Assembly (NCBI GenBank): GCA_026168455.1
Contig: JANSJX010000008.1
Span: 1,647,001-1,711,000, forward strand
Direction: 5' to 3'
From: Theocolax elegans
Taxonomy: Eukaryota; Arthropoda; Insecta; Hymenoptera; Cerocephalidae
Length of the DNA: 64,000 bases
The position numbers and the translations under genes are program-made. This document shows, in pieces, positions 35,613 to 49,800 of this stretch (the first letter of the stretch is position 1; each line of letters begins with the position of its first letter). Under the pieces are notes generated by a model, which did not search any database, was not told the DNA's origin, and saw only the letters and a list, made by a program, of their open reading frames with translations.

Positions 35613-38522
35613 GTTAATATACACGTGATATTATTATGAACATTATATATATAATAACAATATTATTTAATTTCGTTCGATGATTAATGATTACCATTTA
35701 AGGTTTTTCTGCCCTCTACTATCTTATGTAAATGAAGTCATTTTGCGTAAGTGCAACAAAGAAAAAACATCTCTATTTGGCAACCTTGCGATAATTTTAT
35801 TAACATCGCGTATATATATTGATTCTTTTAGCATAAAAATATATTTAAAAAATAAAAATAAAAAATTTCTACACTTGGTTCTAAATTTGGTTGAACAATT
35901 TCCTGCTCAAATTTGATTACAGAAAGTACTTTATACAAAAAAATTAGTTGAATATAGCTAAAATATTCACTTTGTGGACTTCTACAGACCTAATTGTAAA
36001 TAAATTTTCACCAAATGCTTATATTACAGAGCTTTCTTTATTCTTGTAACACGTAGAAATGTTTCATTTTGCTATAAAATAATTGCAGAAGGTGCTACAA
36101 AGGTTGATATTTGCGTTTATGATTTTGTATGCACATACTTATCGCGTTCCACCATAATCTGATTTCGTCGACAGAGTCTGAAGTATCAACTTTCAAAGTA
36201 ATTTTTATAAATGAAAAATTCTTGTAAGTAAAATTGTTTACATCCTATCGGATAAATGTTTAATTTTAAAATAACAAGAAATTAAGCAATATGAAAATAT
36301 AAGTTGCGTATTTTTATTACACGTCCACTCCGTCGACATGCGTTTTATTAATTCATTAACAGTTAATGGTTAAAAGATAAGGAACGACTTACAAAATATA
36401 TGTTATAATTGTAAATACTAATTTATTAATAATAACATATTAATTATACGCAGATAATTTAATGAAAAATGTAATATATATGTCCACTCCGTCGATATAT
36501 GTATTTTTATATGAATAAATTAATTCTAATATCGATAAATGCTAATCATTAACATTAATTATCATAGTACATTAATACTTATAATTGCGTATGGATACCT
36601 TCACACATATCTGTAATATTTATAAATTAAAGAAATCTATTTTTCTGTTCTCAATTTTAATTATGCTACTGGACAACCATGGTCTATATAAAAGAAATGA
36701 AAGTTTCTCCAAAACGTATACAAAACTCAAATAAAAAGTTGAAGTTAAAAAATGGTAATAAAAGTGAGCAAAATTTGATCCGGAGTAGCCAAGGATTAAA
36801 AACAAATCGTTAGTTGAAAATTTTAATTAAAATGTACATTTAAATTATACACTAAATAAATAAATTGATTAATGTACAATTAATACACGAGATTTTTTTA
36901 TTATTTACATTTCATTAAAAATAAAACTTTAATATTAAATAATAATTTATCAGCAAAAGAGAAAAAAGTAAATTATTTATATTTATTCAAGGTAGTCGTT
37001 CATATACAATATATTATGCTTTATTAGATTACTAAGTCGACTTTTGTCCATTCCGTCATTTAAGTTCAACTAATGACGGAATGATTATGTTATTTACGTT
37101 TATATATTTCATGTAAGCTAAGTGTATCGTAAAAACATTAAAAATTCAAATAAAAAAAAAAATTTTCTCTTTCAAGGCACTTATTTCAAGAAATATCCAT
37201 ATATACGTATATAGAAATATATCAAATGAACACGAATATTTCGTTAAATTGTATATACAGTTTAGACGCGCATATACATAATTATTTTATTTTAATCATC
37301 TATAGAGACAAACGAAAGGTGTATATACATATATATATTTGTATTTATTCTAAATGTAGATATATCAAAGTTGTTTTATTATACTCGTTTCCTTACCATT
37401 TATAGACCACGTATTTAAATGCGGTATATATTTTATTGTGTGTATACGTACCTGTATAATGCATTATACGTATGTTAATGCATGAAAAAACATAACCCGA
37501 GCGTGCAATAAAATTACTTGTCAAATATAGAACAGTTGCGCATTGAGATACAAAGCGAAAGGAGTTTGAAAAAGAAAAATGTAATGTATAAAAGAAGAAC
37601 AAAAGGAAAAGAGAGAGAGAGAAGGGGGGTGGGGAGAGATCGAAAGAATAAAGTCGTATCAGAACGACAGAGAGGTGTTATACGGTGACATTGAGAAAAA
37701 GAAATCGTTGAACTTTTCCTCGTTCTCTTAACCATTGGAGATTTTTCCTTCTCTTTCCCTCCCTTCGGGTTTATTTCTTATATATATATATATATATTTT
37801 TTGTTCTCTTGCGTGCACACCACGGAAATAATTAATGACGGATAGCGCTTTACGCCTCGACGAGTCTTTCCCCATTTAGAGTCGGTTGAAATGCTCGTTT
37901 GTTTGTATCTATATCCCTTCTCTCTCTCTCTTCCTTTTTTTCCCTCTCGTGGTGGTTATACAAGTAAAACTATGTGGCTAATAGAAAAAATACACGTTTC
38001 GGATTGAAAAGCGTAATGTGACCCTTATAAAAGGATATACGTTAATATTTTTTTAATTTTTCCTGGATTTCACGTCGGATACGTGTATTCTTGACCTGAT
38101 TATATCGAAGTAACTGAAATTATTATTTTTTGTTTATTTTGATTCGTTATAAACCGCGACTCAATTAAAAGATTGAGTGAAGTGAAACTTGAAAAAAAAA
38201 TTTTTTTTCTATTACCGCAATTAAACCTCTTAAAAAAATTATTTGAAAAAATGAGGCAGAGATATATATATAGTCGACATCTATACGAATATTAGGAGAA
38301 CTATTATTAACCAAAACAAAGGCCCTATTTCATCAACCCAATAAAGGATGGAATCTCGTTTTCTTTTCATGAATGATATGTTCGATTTGATATACATAAA
38401 TATTTTTTATGTAAAAATGACTAGATACCATCATTCAATAAAATTTTTACATACATTGGTAATGTAATAATATAAATATTCATCGATGTAAATCAATTAC
38501 GTGTTTGTTTTCGACTGACATC
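35613..38522. other. AT-rich non-coding DNA with a repeated CCACTCCGTCGA motif
   Basis: GTCCACTCCGTCGA occurs at 36323-36336 and again at 36482-36495. A related GTCCATTCCGTCA at 37046 starts a perfect 12-bp hairpin (CATTCCGTCATT at 37049-37060, complement at 37072-37083). No gene is recognised. A GA/G-rich stretch lies at 37610-37640 and a CT-rich one near 37740-37760. Confidence 0.5.
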
Positions 38523-39320
38523 CCCATATATACTTGTAATTGTTTGGCTGCACTATTTTAAAGTGCACTGAATTTTAGGTACAACAAAAATTTTAGGTTC
38601 TTACATTTATTTGTTCAAAAGTTATTCTAACCTCAGAAAGTGAGTTTTATCTAGTTTTTTTCAACACCCGCTATGTTTACAATTATTTAACTAAAAAACT
38701 ATCAATTTCTACTATATAACATACATGTAACATGCTAATCATGTCTAGAATTTATCCTTCTGGGTTAGAATTTCTAATTCTAATCTCAAGGTCAAGGACA
38801 ATAAAAAGTGATGATAAATTAAACAAACGCCAAAAAATTAAAAAACTTAACATGGTAATTCTTATTTGAATTTCTAAAAAAATTTTTGTGTTTATTAGTA
38901 TCGTAACTTTTTACAGAATTGAAGGCCACATACAAGCTACATGTCAGTTAAAAAGGTATTGGTTCAAGCCTTTATTTTTATATTTTTGGATAAAAAATCA
39001 ATTGGGACGTACTTACACGTTTTTCAAGTTGAATATTGACATATAGTTTATAAGACATTGTCCTTGAGTTTAGAAATTCTAATCCAGAAGGATAAAGTCT
39101 AGGCACAACGAATATTACATATAATGTTATATAGTAAAAGTTGATAGATTTTGGTTAAATTGAGAAAACTCACTTATTGAAGTTGGAATAACATTTGAAC
39201 AAAGATTCCAGTAACTAATAATTTGTATATGTTTTCTAAAAAACATTTACAGTGTGAGCCTAAAATTTGGTTCATTTTAAAATTTTGATCGGGCCAGTGA
39301 AGTGCAATATCCCATATATA
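38523..39320. mobile_element. Foldback family B, copy 2
   Basis: This is homologous to 34790-35612 in both arms. The left arm has TGGCTGCACTATTTTAAAG, GAATTTATCCTTCTGG and a TTATTCTAACCTCA-type block. The right arm has the complements, ending GAGCCTAAAATTTGGTTCA and GGGCCAGTGAAGTGC. It contains the paired segment that lacks a partner in copy 1, so it is closer to full length. A CCCATATATA word lies near both ends. Non-coding. Confidence 0.75.
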
Positions 39321-40039
39321 TATACCCGCAAACTCAAATAAGATGAAAAAAATGAGGGGAAGGTAAATATTGTCGGTTATTTAACAATATAGTCTGATTG
39401 ACTAACCTGCGTACATAACATCTATACGTATAATAAACAATAAAAATATATAAAAGTATAAGAAAAGAAAAAGGAAAAAGTATTATATATAATAAACTTG
39501 GGGGGAGAAGCCTTAACAGCTTATTCGGGGTAACGAAATCGGCGGGGTCCCTTCCATGAAAATCGATCAGCCGCAAGGTGGAACCCTTTCAATCATCCAA
39601 ATTAATTATCGTACCGAGATTGAGAAACTCACCGCACTCGAGAAAACAAAGACGGAGAAAGTATAAATGCCGCGGCGGCTGTCTCGGAAACCGCGAGAAA
39701 GGCTAGTTGTATATATATATATAACTACGAACAGGAGGGAGAGACAGGGAGGGGAAATAAAACGAAGAAAGAATTGGTATAGCTGGAAAAATCAAGGAAG
39801 CCAATTGGTGTCGAGGGAAGAGAGCAAAAAGGAAGGGAGGAGAGAAGAATGAGGAGAGGAGAGAAAAAAAAAACGGTACGATTCCGGAAGTCTGCCGCAG
39901 ATTCAATTCGATTCAATGATCAACGTCTTATCGTCTCGTTCTACGCGCAGCTCAATTTCAATTTGGCGCTGGCGGCGGTTGCTCCACCCATCGTCCCTTG
40001 TTTCGGAACGAAATGCAAACTTTCTGGCTCGATGAATGG

Positions 40040-40078
<39 letters not shown>

Positions 40079-40329
40079 ACTTTTATTTTAATTCGTGTAT
40101 TTTTATAAGACGAAGAGGGGGGGGGGGGGGGGGAGCAAAGAAAAAAAGAAAGTTCGACCACGGTTTCTTCCATCGAATTGCTGCGCGTAATTCGAAAGCT
40201 TAATCGACTAACTTGCTAATTCGGTAATTAATCGTTTTCTTTTATTTGAACGTACTTTCTGCTTCTACCTATTTTCGTTTTTCACGCGATTATTACGCGT
40301 TGCACACGGTTGTCAGAAATTTCGGTTTG

Positions 40330-40424
<95 letters not shown>

Positions 40425-42334
40425 TTTACAAAATAAATTAACAATGTCTTTACATTATAAAGTTACGCGAGTCGTGTACCCCTTTTGTTAATGTATTCTA
40501 AGTAATTTAACTTCAACTATCAAGTGAATTGATTAATTATTTACTGAGACAACTTCGAGAGACCAATCAGATTTGTAGTTTACACATCATGATGAAGTGA
40601 AAAAAATATATCTCTTTAAAAATTATTTTTCTTGAAAATTCAATTATTAAAAGTGAATTATCGAGACGATCGTTTTGATAATCATGCGGATATTCATCGA
40701 TAGAGATTATCGTTGAAAATAAAAATCGAGTATACAGTTTTATAGTAATCCCTACAATTTTTTAATTAATTTAAAATTTAAAAATATTATCTCTTAATAT
40801 GTGAATATATACACGTAATGCTTAATCTTATCGCAAAGTGCGTGAAGAACCTTGAATCGAACGATTTACGCAAATTTAAAGTATAAATTTAAAATATACT
40901 TGTATACATACATCCATGAAGAAAAATCTTATATTAATTATGTATGATTAAAAAATAGGAAACAATAGAAAGAATATTTGTTAAAGAACTGCAGTGATAA
41001 TGATTCTTTTATTTAAATATATACCTTAATCAGCATATAAAATAAAATAAAAATTAACGATATTAAATCGAATAAAAAGAGAGGGATCGATAAAGTTCAA
41101 TTATCCGGGAACGAGGACATTTCTTACCGATATAGAAAGAAAGGTGCGCAACTTGAAATACACGATAGCGTACATATATATATATATATATCCAGTGGTA
41201 ATTAACATCGATTCTTCGATCGTGGAAAATAGCATTTATTAAATTGTCCGAAATCCGTGGTTTTTCATTAACCACGAAACCATACCGATCGATAACCAAT
41301 AATTTGAATCTATACCCTTTCTGCCTGCCCTCCCCTCCCCGCCCCTTGTGAATATTTCCCCTGGATGTTTCTGCTGGTTGCACTTTGGTAAGAAATACAT
41401 AGGGCGCGTTGTCTTTCCTCTATACATATCCGACCTCTTCTCCTCGTATATTTATATATATATATATATACCCGGTGAAGGTTTGCATTCCTAAAGTTAG
41501 CCGGAAAATCAAAGACGAACCTCGACGACCGAGAGGATGGGACAGGCAATATCGTCGATATTACGTTTCTCGCCGAGGCTGAGGGGAAGCTACCGTGTGG
41601 TGAAATACTATCTCGATCCTTCTCTCTCTCTCTTCCTTTCTCTCTCCATATTTCTCACTTCCTTTGTTCCCTCTCTCTATATATATATACCCGAGACTAA
41701 ATTCGGTCGCTTCTTCTCTCCTTATCGCTCTCGGGTTGATCGATTTCGTATTAGTCTTCTTTATTTCATTCGCCCATGAAAATTTATTTGTCGATTTCGA
41801 ATGTATAAAGTATAATTTTTCACTTCTATATATGTATAAACTTACAGTCCACCCGGTTTGTTCGCAAACTTTGCAAATTTTTCGTTTCATTCTTTTTCTT
41901 TCTATTTTTTTTTCTCGTGAATGTCGTGCTAGTATATATTATTACATTACTTTTACGACGGTAATTATTTGAATATTCGTGTTTTACAGTGTACATATAT
42001 ACACGTTTCGCGTGTAATATATTTTCAGACACGCGCGTTTAATCGTGTGATAGTTAACATTTCCTATTAATCAATATGTATATATAGCTACACCGTTTAA
42101 CTAAATCAAAATCAAACAATCGATATTGATCAGTAATTGTATTTGGATAAATTATTTGCCATTATAATTATATTAGTCGAAAACGGAAAAATTAGGATTA
42201 CAATGAATATACATGTATACATATATATATTTAGTATTCCCATAAGAGATGTGATATATTGCAGTTAATCCGATCTACGAGTTTAATTGTCTAAATCTTA
42301 AGGGAATGCATGAGGTGTATTAGACACACACACA

Positions 42335-42366
<32 letters not shown>

Positions 42367-44935
42367 AAAATTGAAGCTACCATTATTTATTACAATATTC
42401 TTTTTACATTTACGATATTAGATAAGAAACGTCTTTTAAATTGTACATCGTATCTCCCTACTGTCTCGAAAAATAAATAAGTGAATATCCTATGACTAAT
42501 CAGTAAACAATTAAAATGATCACTAATCGCTAAGTAATTCAAATAAACACTGATTATAATAATAACTCGATGGTAATGAATATATTTCAATATGTATTTA
42601 CTGATACATTATAATAGTAAGAGATAATTAATTAATTAATTAATGAAAAATTTTCGTATCATTTGGTAAAATAAATAAATCAATAATTTTCAATAATTAA
42701 TCCATGATTATTTATCTCCATAATATGAATATTATTAGGGAAAAATCCAGTTATATTATTTAGTGAAATATTTATAACTAATGTAAGCAAATTAGTGGAA
42801 TTTTCACTAATTTCATTTTAGAGAGTATATATATTTAGCCTGAAAAAGTAATTCATATACTTATATAGATAACATTGGTTCTCATTCCGATGCAGGAATA
42901 ATCAAAATTATTATACATTGCATCATGCGTACAAAATTATTACAATCTATATAAAGTACTGCAATTCCAATATATAAAAAAAAAGTAATAATTTATCTGT
43001 CATGGAACTTTTTTTACGTTTTTATTTCTATTCATCGAGTTTTTATTATATTTCTCCCCCGCATCCCAACCTCGATCGTGTCTTCGTTACGTTAACGGAT
43101 CCGAAAAAAAAACAAACACTCCGTATAACGAAATAACACGACGTGAAAACCAAAAAAAAAAAAAAGAAGATATAATAGAAAACAAAAGTAAATAAAAATA
43201 ATATTAATCACGAATACATAACGAGATATGTTTCATTCCGCGCGGCCATCATTAATCTTAGTGCTGTTTACTTTAACGACATCTACCCGATTTATCACAA
43301 TTTCCTTACCCTAATCTCCCAGTAGATCATCCTAAGAAACTGCATATACCTATATATATCTATAAAAAATCAAGAATCTATGTAATAAATGATTTGAATC
43401 TATATATCGTTAAAAAGAAAGAAATATAAAAAGAAAAATCATCTCTCCCCAGCAATATACATTTATTTTCCTCTCGCGTATACGTACATATCGTCGAGAA
43501 TTTTCAAAAATCAATAAAACCCGATATTCGAGTTGCGTATACGTATGCACAAATATACACATAAACACACACACGCACACACACATGTATACATACATAC
43601 ATAGAGAAGGACGATCAGCGAGTCAAGTGCTAGTTGTAATTGCTCGGCGAAACACGCGGTATCGAGCGTATATTTCATTGGAAAAACAGATTTTCCTTTC
43701 TCGGAGTCGAACATAGAAAAACACTCGTGACGCCCACACCTCGAGAGAGAGAGAGAGAGAGGATGGGAGAAGCGAGGAGTAAACCGGCGGGAATTGAACC
43801 TCGAGATTCATCTAGGCGTCTCGACTTCCGAGAGGACAGACCGCGCGCGGCTAGGGGAAAAAAAAGAGAGAAAAATGTTGAGGAGAGGGGGTAGCTTCGT
43901 TGAATGGATGAAAAAAAGGTTAGGGATGCTCGGCGATAAGAATTTATGAAGGCTTGTGGTAAAAAAAAATATACACACACACACATATATATATGAGAGA
44001 TTTTTGCGCGATGTGGTTTATTGAGCGGAAGAGACGATGACGTTATCAAAATGTGAGCGAAATTATTTTCTTGCTTCGGGGTAGGTTTTTCCATCTTTTT
44101 TCCTTTTTTTTCTTTTGCTTTACGGAAGTATTAAAAATCTTTCGCTACTTTTTATTCCTTCTTCTTCTTTTTTTCTCTCTCGTCGAGATGCTAATAATAT
44201 GAACCTTCTGACCTATTTCGATAATACTGACGTCCTCTTTTTTTCCTCCCTCGTGTACGTATATGTGGAAAAAAATCTTAATTTTAAAAATTCAAAACTA
44301 TAAAATTACGAGACTCGAGCGAAACAAGTGAATAATGTAAGAATTTTGTAATCGAGTATGGATATATTATTTCTATTCCGCACGTGAATATCATCGGTTA
44401 ATCGATTCGATAAAAATTATATACAATAATCATCATTAACTATACGCACGTGTCCAGATAATGTATAAAAATTGCACGTATGTACCCGATAAAATTTTAA
44501 CGGTTTTTAGAATATTCAAAACGCATGAAAAAAATGGTACTCTTTTGTTGTACGTTGTTCGGTAGATAAGCTACTTAGTTCTTCTCTCTCTCTCTCTCTC
44601 TTTCTCTCTCTATATATATATATATATATACATGTACATTATGACTGCGGCTTAACTGTACATTTCTCGTGTGTTTTGTTCGGAACTTCCGGCGACTCTT
44701 AGAATTAATTGTAAATTAATTATCGTAATGGCTTTATACATATCGTTATCCCCCGAAAATATTATCATGAATAATTATAGTAAAGCTTCAAAGACACCCT
44801 ATTCCTCTCAAAGTTATATCACCAATCTTGATATATATACGTATATCCTGCACTTATTCGAATCAGACGTGTGCGACATATATACGCGAATGAAGAAATA
44901 ACTAATACATTAACATTTTTCAGAAGTATCGATTT
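39321..44935. other. Non-coding DNA with many microsatellites
   Basis: No gene or classical transposon is recognised in this 5.6-kb stretch. It holds (CT)n at 40043-40072, poly-G at 40118-40134, interrupted (TA)n at 40329-40417, (CA)n at about 42326-42364, (GA)n at 43744-43761 and (CT)n plus (TA)n at 44585-44630. Moderately GC-rich parts are at 39520-40020, 41380-41720 and 43600-43900. All open frames there are short, overlapping and low in complexity. Confidence 0.5.
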
Positions 44936-45320
44936 CCTGATAGAAATATATCGTATTCCATTGAATAAGCGTTAAATATAGATTAATTGGATAGAATGGA
45001 CGAAAAATAGGTGAGAAATGTGCCTATTTTTATACCCGTTTTTAAACTTGTAAGCATATAATAAGGTTGACTTTATAGTTATGTGTTGTTAAATCTCTAT
45101 TAAAAATGAATAAATGAAAAATCTGATAGAATCGCGTTTATCTTCATAAATATTGGAAATATAACATAAATTAGTTGTAAATCAGACACAAACGTTAAAA
45201 ACCCTGCCGAATCTAAAGGAATTTTGAAGTCTACTGAAGGTGGACATATTATTTCAATGTTTTAAAGTTGTGGTTATTCTATTACGTGCTAATAAAATGG
45301 GTAAAAAAAAACGTTTCATC
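44936..45320. repeat. Diverged relative of the element at 46338-46882
   Basis: CCTGATAGAAATATATCGT followed by ATTCCATTGAATAAGCG matches the left tip of the later element (CCCTAGTAGAAATCAT, then ATTCCATTAAATAGG). Similarity continues through ATAGAATGG-CGAAAAATAGG, CCTATTTTTAT, a TTATGTG-TGTTAAAT-type block, TATTAAAAATG and GGAAATATAACATAAATTAG to about 45320. The right tip is not identifiable, so the copy is decayed. Confidence 0.65.
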
Positions 45321-46337
45321 ACAAAATACTTACTAATTCTTAAATGCAAGTGTCTTCTAGAAATTACAAGACTACTCTCTAAATTGCGACTAGTGAATAA
45401 TCACTTTGCAATAATGAAAATTCGGTCACTGCGAAAAAGTGACTTTTAACATCCTCAAAAAGCAGATGCTCGTACATCCACTTTTTGCGAAGAGTATGTT
45501 CGCTCTCGAAATAATTTAAAATATTAAATTAATAAACCGTTGCCAATTTATTTATTATTCTAATATAAAATTTAGTATTCATAATTATTATCGTTTAAAA
45601 CAACTCTTTTATATTATACTTGTTTTCTCAAGAAACACTTGATGAAATGGTCTGACATTTGTACAGAAAATACCTCCTATTATATTAAAAATCACGATTT
45701 TTTTTCACTATTTGATCAATCAGTTTCAGAGGTATGAGTAATCAAAAATTTCGTTTAAAAATGTATAATTCTCAATGACTTTGCTAATTACAAATACTTT
45801 TTAACCTAAAATATATACAGATCGTTGTTACCATAAAGACTACGGCCGTTTCCCAAAATTTCAAGTATGAATTAAAAGCTTTTTACGTTCAAAAGAGTTT
45901 GCTATGGAAAACGTAATTTTAATTTTTTTTATCAAAAACTAGAGAATAGAATCACTTGAAATTTTTACAGTTGAAAACCACTATCATTTTCTATCACTAT
46001 CATCTTTTTCAGCACATTCGACTTTGAAAAATAATTAATTTTTTCTTAATTACGTGAAAATTAATAGAGATATTTTGACAAAATACCTAAATCAAGAGCA
46101 AAGTATTTTTAATTCTCTACAAATTATAAATTTAAATAGCTGCAACACTAAATAATTGGAAAAGTACGGATCTAAAAACAAATTTCTTTCCCCGAATTCG
46201 GGAATCCGAAAGAAAACTTCGATGCCCAAGCCCATCGATACTGACCGAGTATAAAAACCACTGCTAAAAGCATGGTAAAAACATACTTCTAGCAAGTGTT
46301 TAACAAATCGAAAAATTTTACTATTACAAAGGTCTCC
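45321..46337. other. AT-rich non-coding DNA
   Basis: No gene is recognised. The minus-strand open frame at 46092-46355 has no known motif and runs into the neighbouring element. Confidence 0.45.
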
Positions 46338-46882
46338 CTCCCTAGTAGAAATCATATTCCATTAAATAGGTAATAAATAGATATTCTAAATAGAATGGTC
46401 GAAAAATGGGTGAAAAATAGGCGAAAAATGTGAAAATCCTATTTTTATCCTCCCGGTGAAACGCTTTTTCTTTCAATTTTTAACCATTAAATAGACTAAT
46501 ATATATAATTTATATTCTGTTTTAAGTTAATTTTTAGTTTATAAACATAAATCAAATTTGTGTCTAGTTATGTGGTATTAAATGCCTATTAAAAATGGAC
46601 AAGTGAAAAATATAGTAAAATCAAGTTTATCTACGTAAATATACTGGAAATATAACATAAATTAGTTGTGTATCAGACAAAAATGTTAAAAACCCATCCG
46701 AAACTATACGAATTATTTTAAAGTTTACTGTTTCCGGAAAGCTGGAAACATTATTCGAATATTTGGAGGTAATGGTCATTCTATTAAGTGTTAAAAAATG
46801 GTTGAAAAAGTGTTTCAACACAAGGTATTTAATATACCAATGTTTAATCCCTAGTTCTTAGATTCAAATTTCTACTAGGGAG
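46338..46882. mobile_element. Inverted-repeat element, tip CTCCCTAGTAGAAAT
   Basis: A 15-bp perfect terminal repeat, CTCCCTAGTAGAAAT at 46338-46352, is inverted at 46868-46882. The tip matches that of the nested element at 22077 (CCCGAGTAGAAAT) with one change. The body is homologous to 44936-45320. There is no clear TA duplication here, unlike the nested copy. The open frame at 46627-46821 is not recognisable. Confidence 0.75.
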
Positions 46883-49800
46883 TTCCGAGGAAGCAAAAAA
46901 AAGAAGAAGGAGGTGGTCGGAGTAGAAAATATCTTTAGAAATGTAAATCTTTGAATACTCGGTTATCTATGGACGTCAACATTTTCCTCCCAGCGGTAAA
47001 ACAAAAGTATATATACATATATACACCGCGTCGACGAAAAGGAAGATGGCAACGTCGCCACTGGCGTATAAAAAAACAAGGATAACCTGGTATAAGAGAG
47101 AGAGGGAGAGAGGGAGAAGAAAATTTTTGACCTCCTCAAAACTAGTTTCCGCGTTGAACCTCTTGAAAAATGCGCGATGTTACGCGAAACCGCCGGAATT
47201 TGCATAGTTTTATATACGATATATACATACGCCCTTCTCTCTCTCCCTATATGTATATATATACCTATACGTATATACGCATACCCGTAGCCTCGGATAT
47301 GTTCTCCGTGCTCCAGAGTACTTTTTTCCCCATGGGAGTGAAAGAGCTCGGTTGCGCGTTCGCGTGTATGTATATATATAGGAGCGCCGAAGGAAGTTGA
47401 GCGACGAAGAAAACGAGAAGCGAGCAGAGAGGGAGGATCGGGAGATAAGACTGAGCGGGTTGCAAAAGCGAAGATAGAGACGGGAGAGCGTTAAGGATGC
47501 ACCGTACGTACAGACGGCTCGAAAAGTCAACTCGTCTCGTCGTCATCGGGAATTATTTGTAACCGTCAACGTTCTCGCACCATTGTAAAACGAAAAAACC
47601 ATACCGTATATTACGTTTTTTTTTTAATCATTTCACGTATTTCTTGTCTATATTTATTATCCCGAAAATTCAAATAAATACAAAATAACTCGGATGTGTA
47701 ATTACAATTTCGATGCGGTAATGATATAAGAACAGATTATCCCGAGTAACGTAACACAAAACACAATAACCGTCGGAATTTTTAACTTTCACCCATCTCT
47801 CGGTTGTATAAAGTACGAACGGTAAAACATCATCTTGAAAGAGTATTTTGTTAGATACATGCAACACATTTTATTCCAGAAATTAATACAGACAAAAATA
47901 TCGTACAATATCATACAGATGTACATATACAATGATATAAATATGTATAATTACGTCATCTTGATAAAACCCCGGTTTAAAAATTCATGTATATGTAAAA
48001 TAGTAATACAGTAAATAAAACATAGATATATACATATATATATATAATGTGTAGAAGATAATACTTTTAATGTGCGAGCGTTAATGGGAATTATTTATGG
48101 GGAAAACCTCCATTTTCTTATAATTATGTGTGGCTGAGATCATAATATAGATATAACTTGCCAGATAATTGGCTATCAAGGCACGCTACTGACACACTCG
48201 TAATATACGTTCACCTGTACATATAGGTATACACACCATACACGTATATCCTACGTAAAAATTATCCATAAACCGGAGGTTAGTTTATTGGTACACAACG
48301 TATACACTTACATATATATATACATACGTGTATCAACATCGCGGTACTATACATTATATTAAATATTCCAACGATCGCACAATACACGCGGTGAAATGTG
48401 TTCTACAGAACCATTGTTCTATACTAGAAATACAAACTATTTTTTGGTGAGTGAAAACTAGCAATTTATAAAAAAAATCGGGAGAAAAAAGGGGATGTTG
48501 GAAACGAATTATACAGTAAAAGAAGGCCTGAACAACCGATTTTTCAAGTAAAAATAATTTTTGTTAATAATTGAACAAACAAGTTTGAGTCGGTAATTAT
48601 CAATCAATAAAGAATGAAGATCCTGATTTAATTATCCACGTGAAAATCTGGAAATATTTAAAAAATGCCTATATAAAGCACAAGATTTTTTTTTTCCGAA
48701 AACTCATTTTTTCGTTTCTAAATAATATAACAAATGATCTATTTTTCTGCCTCCGACATTCGGTTACAAAAAAAAAAAAAAACATGGACAAATTTCTATC
48801 GAGGATGGAAATCCGAAATTGTCGTTAGATAGAATTTGAGATAAAATACAATTCGAAGATTCGCGTACAAGAAAAAGGCATATAAAGGAAGGATTTCGAA
48901 AATCAGTAAGCGCAAGAGGAATTTCCAGCGCGCGCACACACACACACACACACACATTACATATATAGGGTAGTTGAATGAAATTTCACTTTTAACCAGG
49001 ACTATACACCGGGTATACGTCCTTAAGGACGCCTGGAGAACCCGTCACGGGGGTAAGCTTCGAAAGGCGGAGGCAGCCAGGAAAGAAGGGAAATACTCGA
49101 GGGAGTCCTCGGCAGATTTATGCGGTCCCAGGCTGCCAGCCCCGTACTCCTACCCACCCACACCCACACCGACACCCACACCGACACCCACACCCACACA
49201 CATTGCGATATGTATACGCCGGGCTATGGGAGCCAATGGATTCTGCCCAGGTTATTATGCGATATGCTACGCGAGAGGTGATAGATCGCTATTATGTCCT
49301 GTTAAAGTAGCTACGACCTCGTGTGGGTGGGAGCGTTCAACTCCCGATTTTCTTCTCCTTCCCGGTCGCTTCGCCTTCGGTGAGGAAAAAAAAGGAGATC
49401 ATCGGAGTATATATTTCTTGCTGCGAGTTGCTGGGATTTCGGGTTATCGGTTGGAAATGGCAACTTTGTACCTATACGTTATAAATTCCTCCCGCCCTAA
49501 GATTATACTCGTCGTGCATTTTATATGCCGTAAAATAGAAAAAAAGGAACATTATTGCTCTTTAATGAATCGATCGGAGCTTTTTATTTTATTTTATTTT
49601 ACAGTTCTTTTTAATACGGATGAGTAAATTATTCTTGATCGAGCGACGTGTACGTGTAAAATCTTGGAAATAGGCATTCGTATTTTTTATTGTAAATTAT
49701 TTCTTTCCGGAGATTGATATCTTGTATACATATATTTTGGGTTGCCATGTGATTATTAAATTTTTGTTTACAATGTACTATACTCCGTCACGGTCTTCTA

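Noticed and set aside
48974..49627. 217-codon open frame, plus strand
   Set aside because: The length owes much to a (CACCCA/CACCGA)n run and raised GC. No known family, signal peptide or membrane segment is visible.
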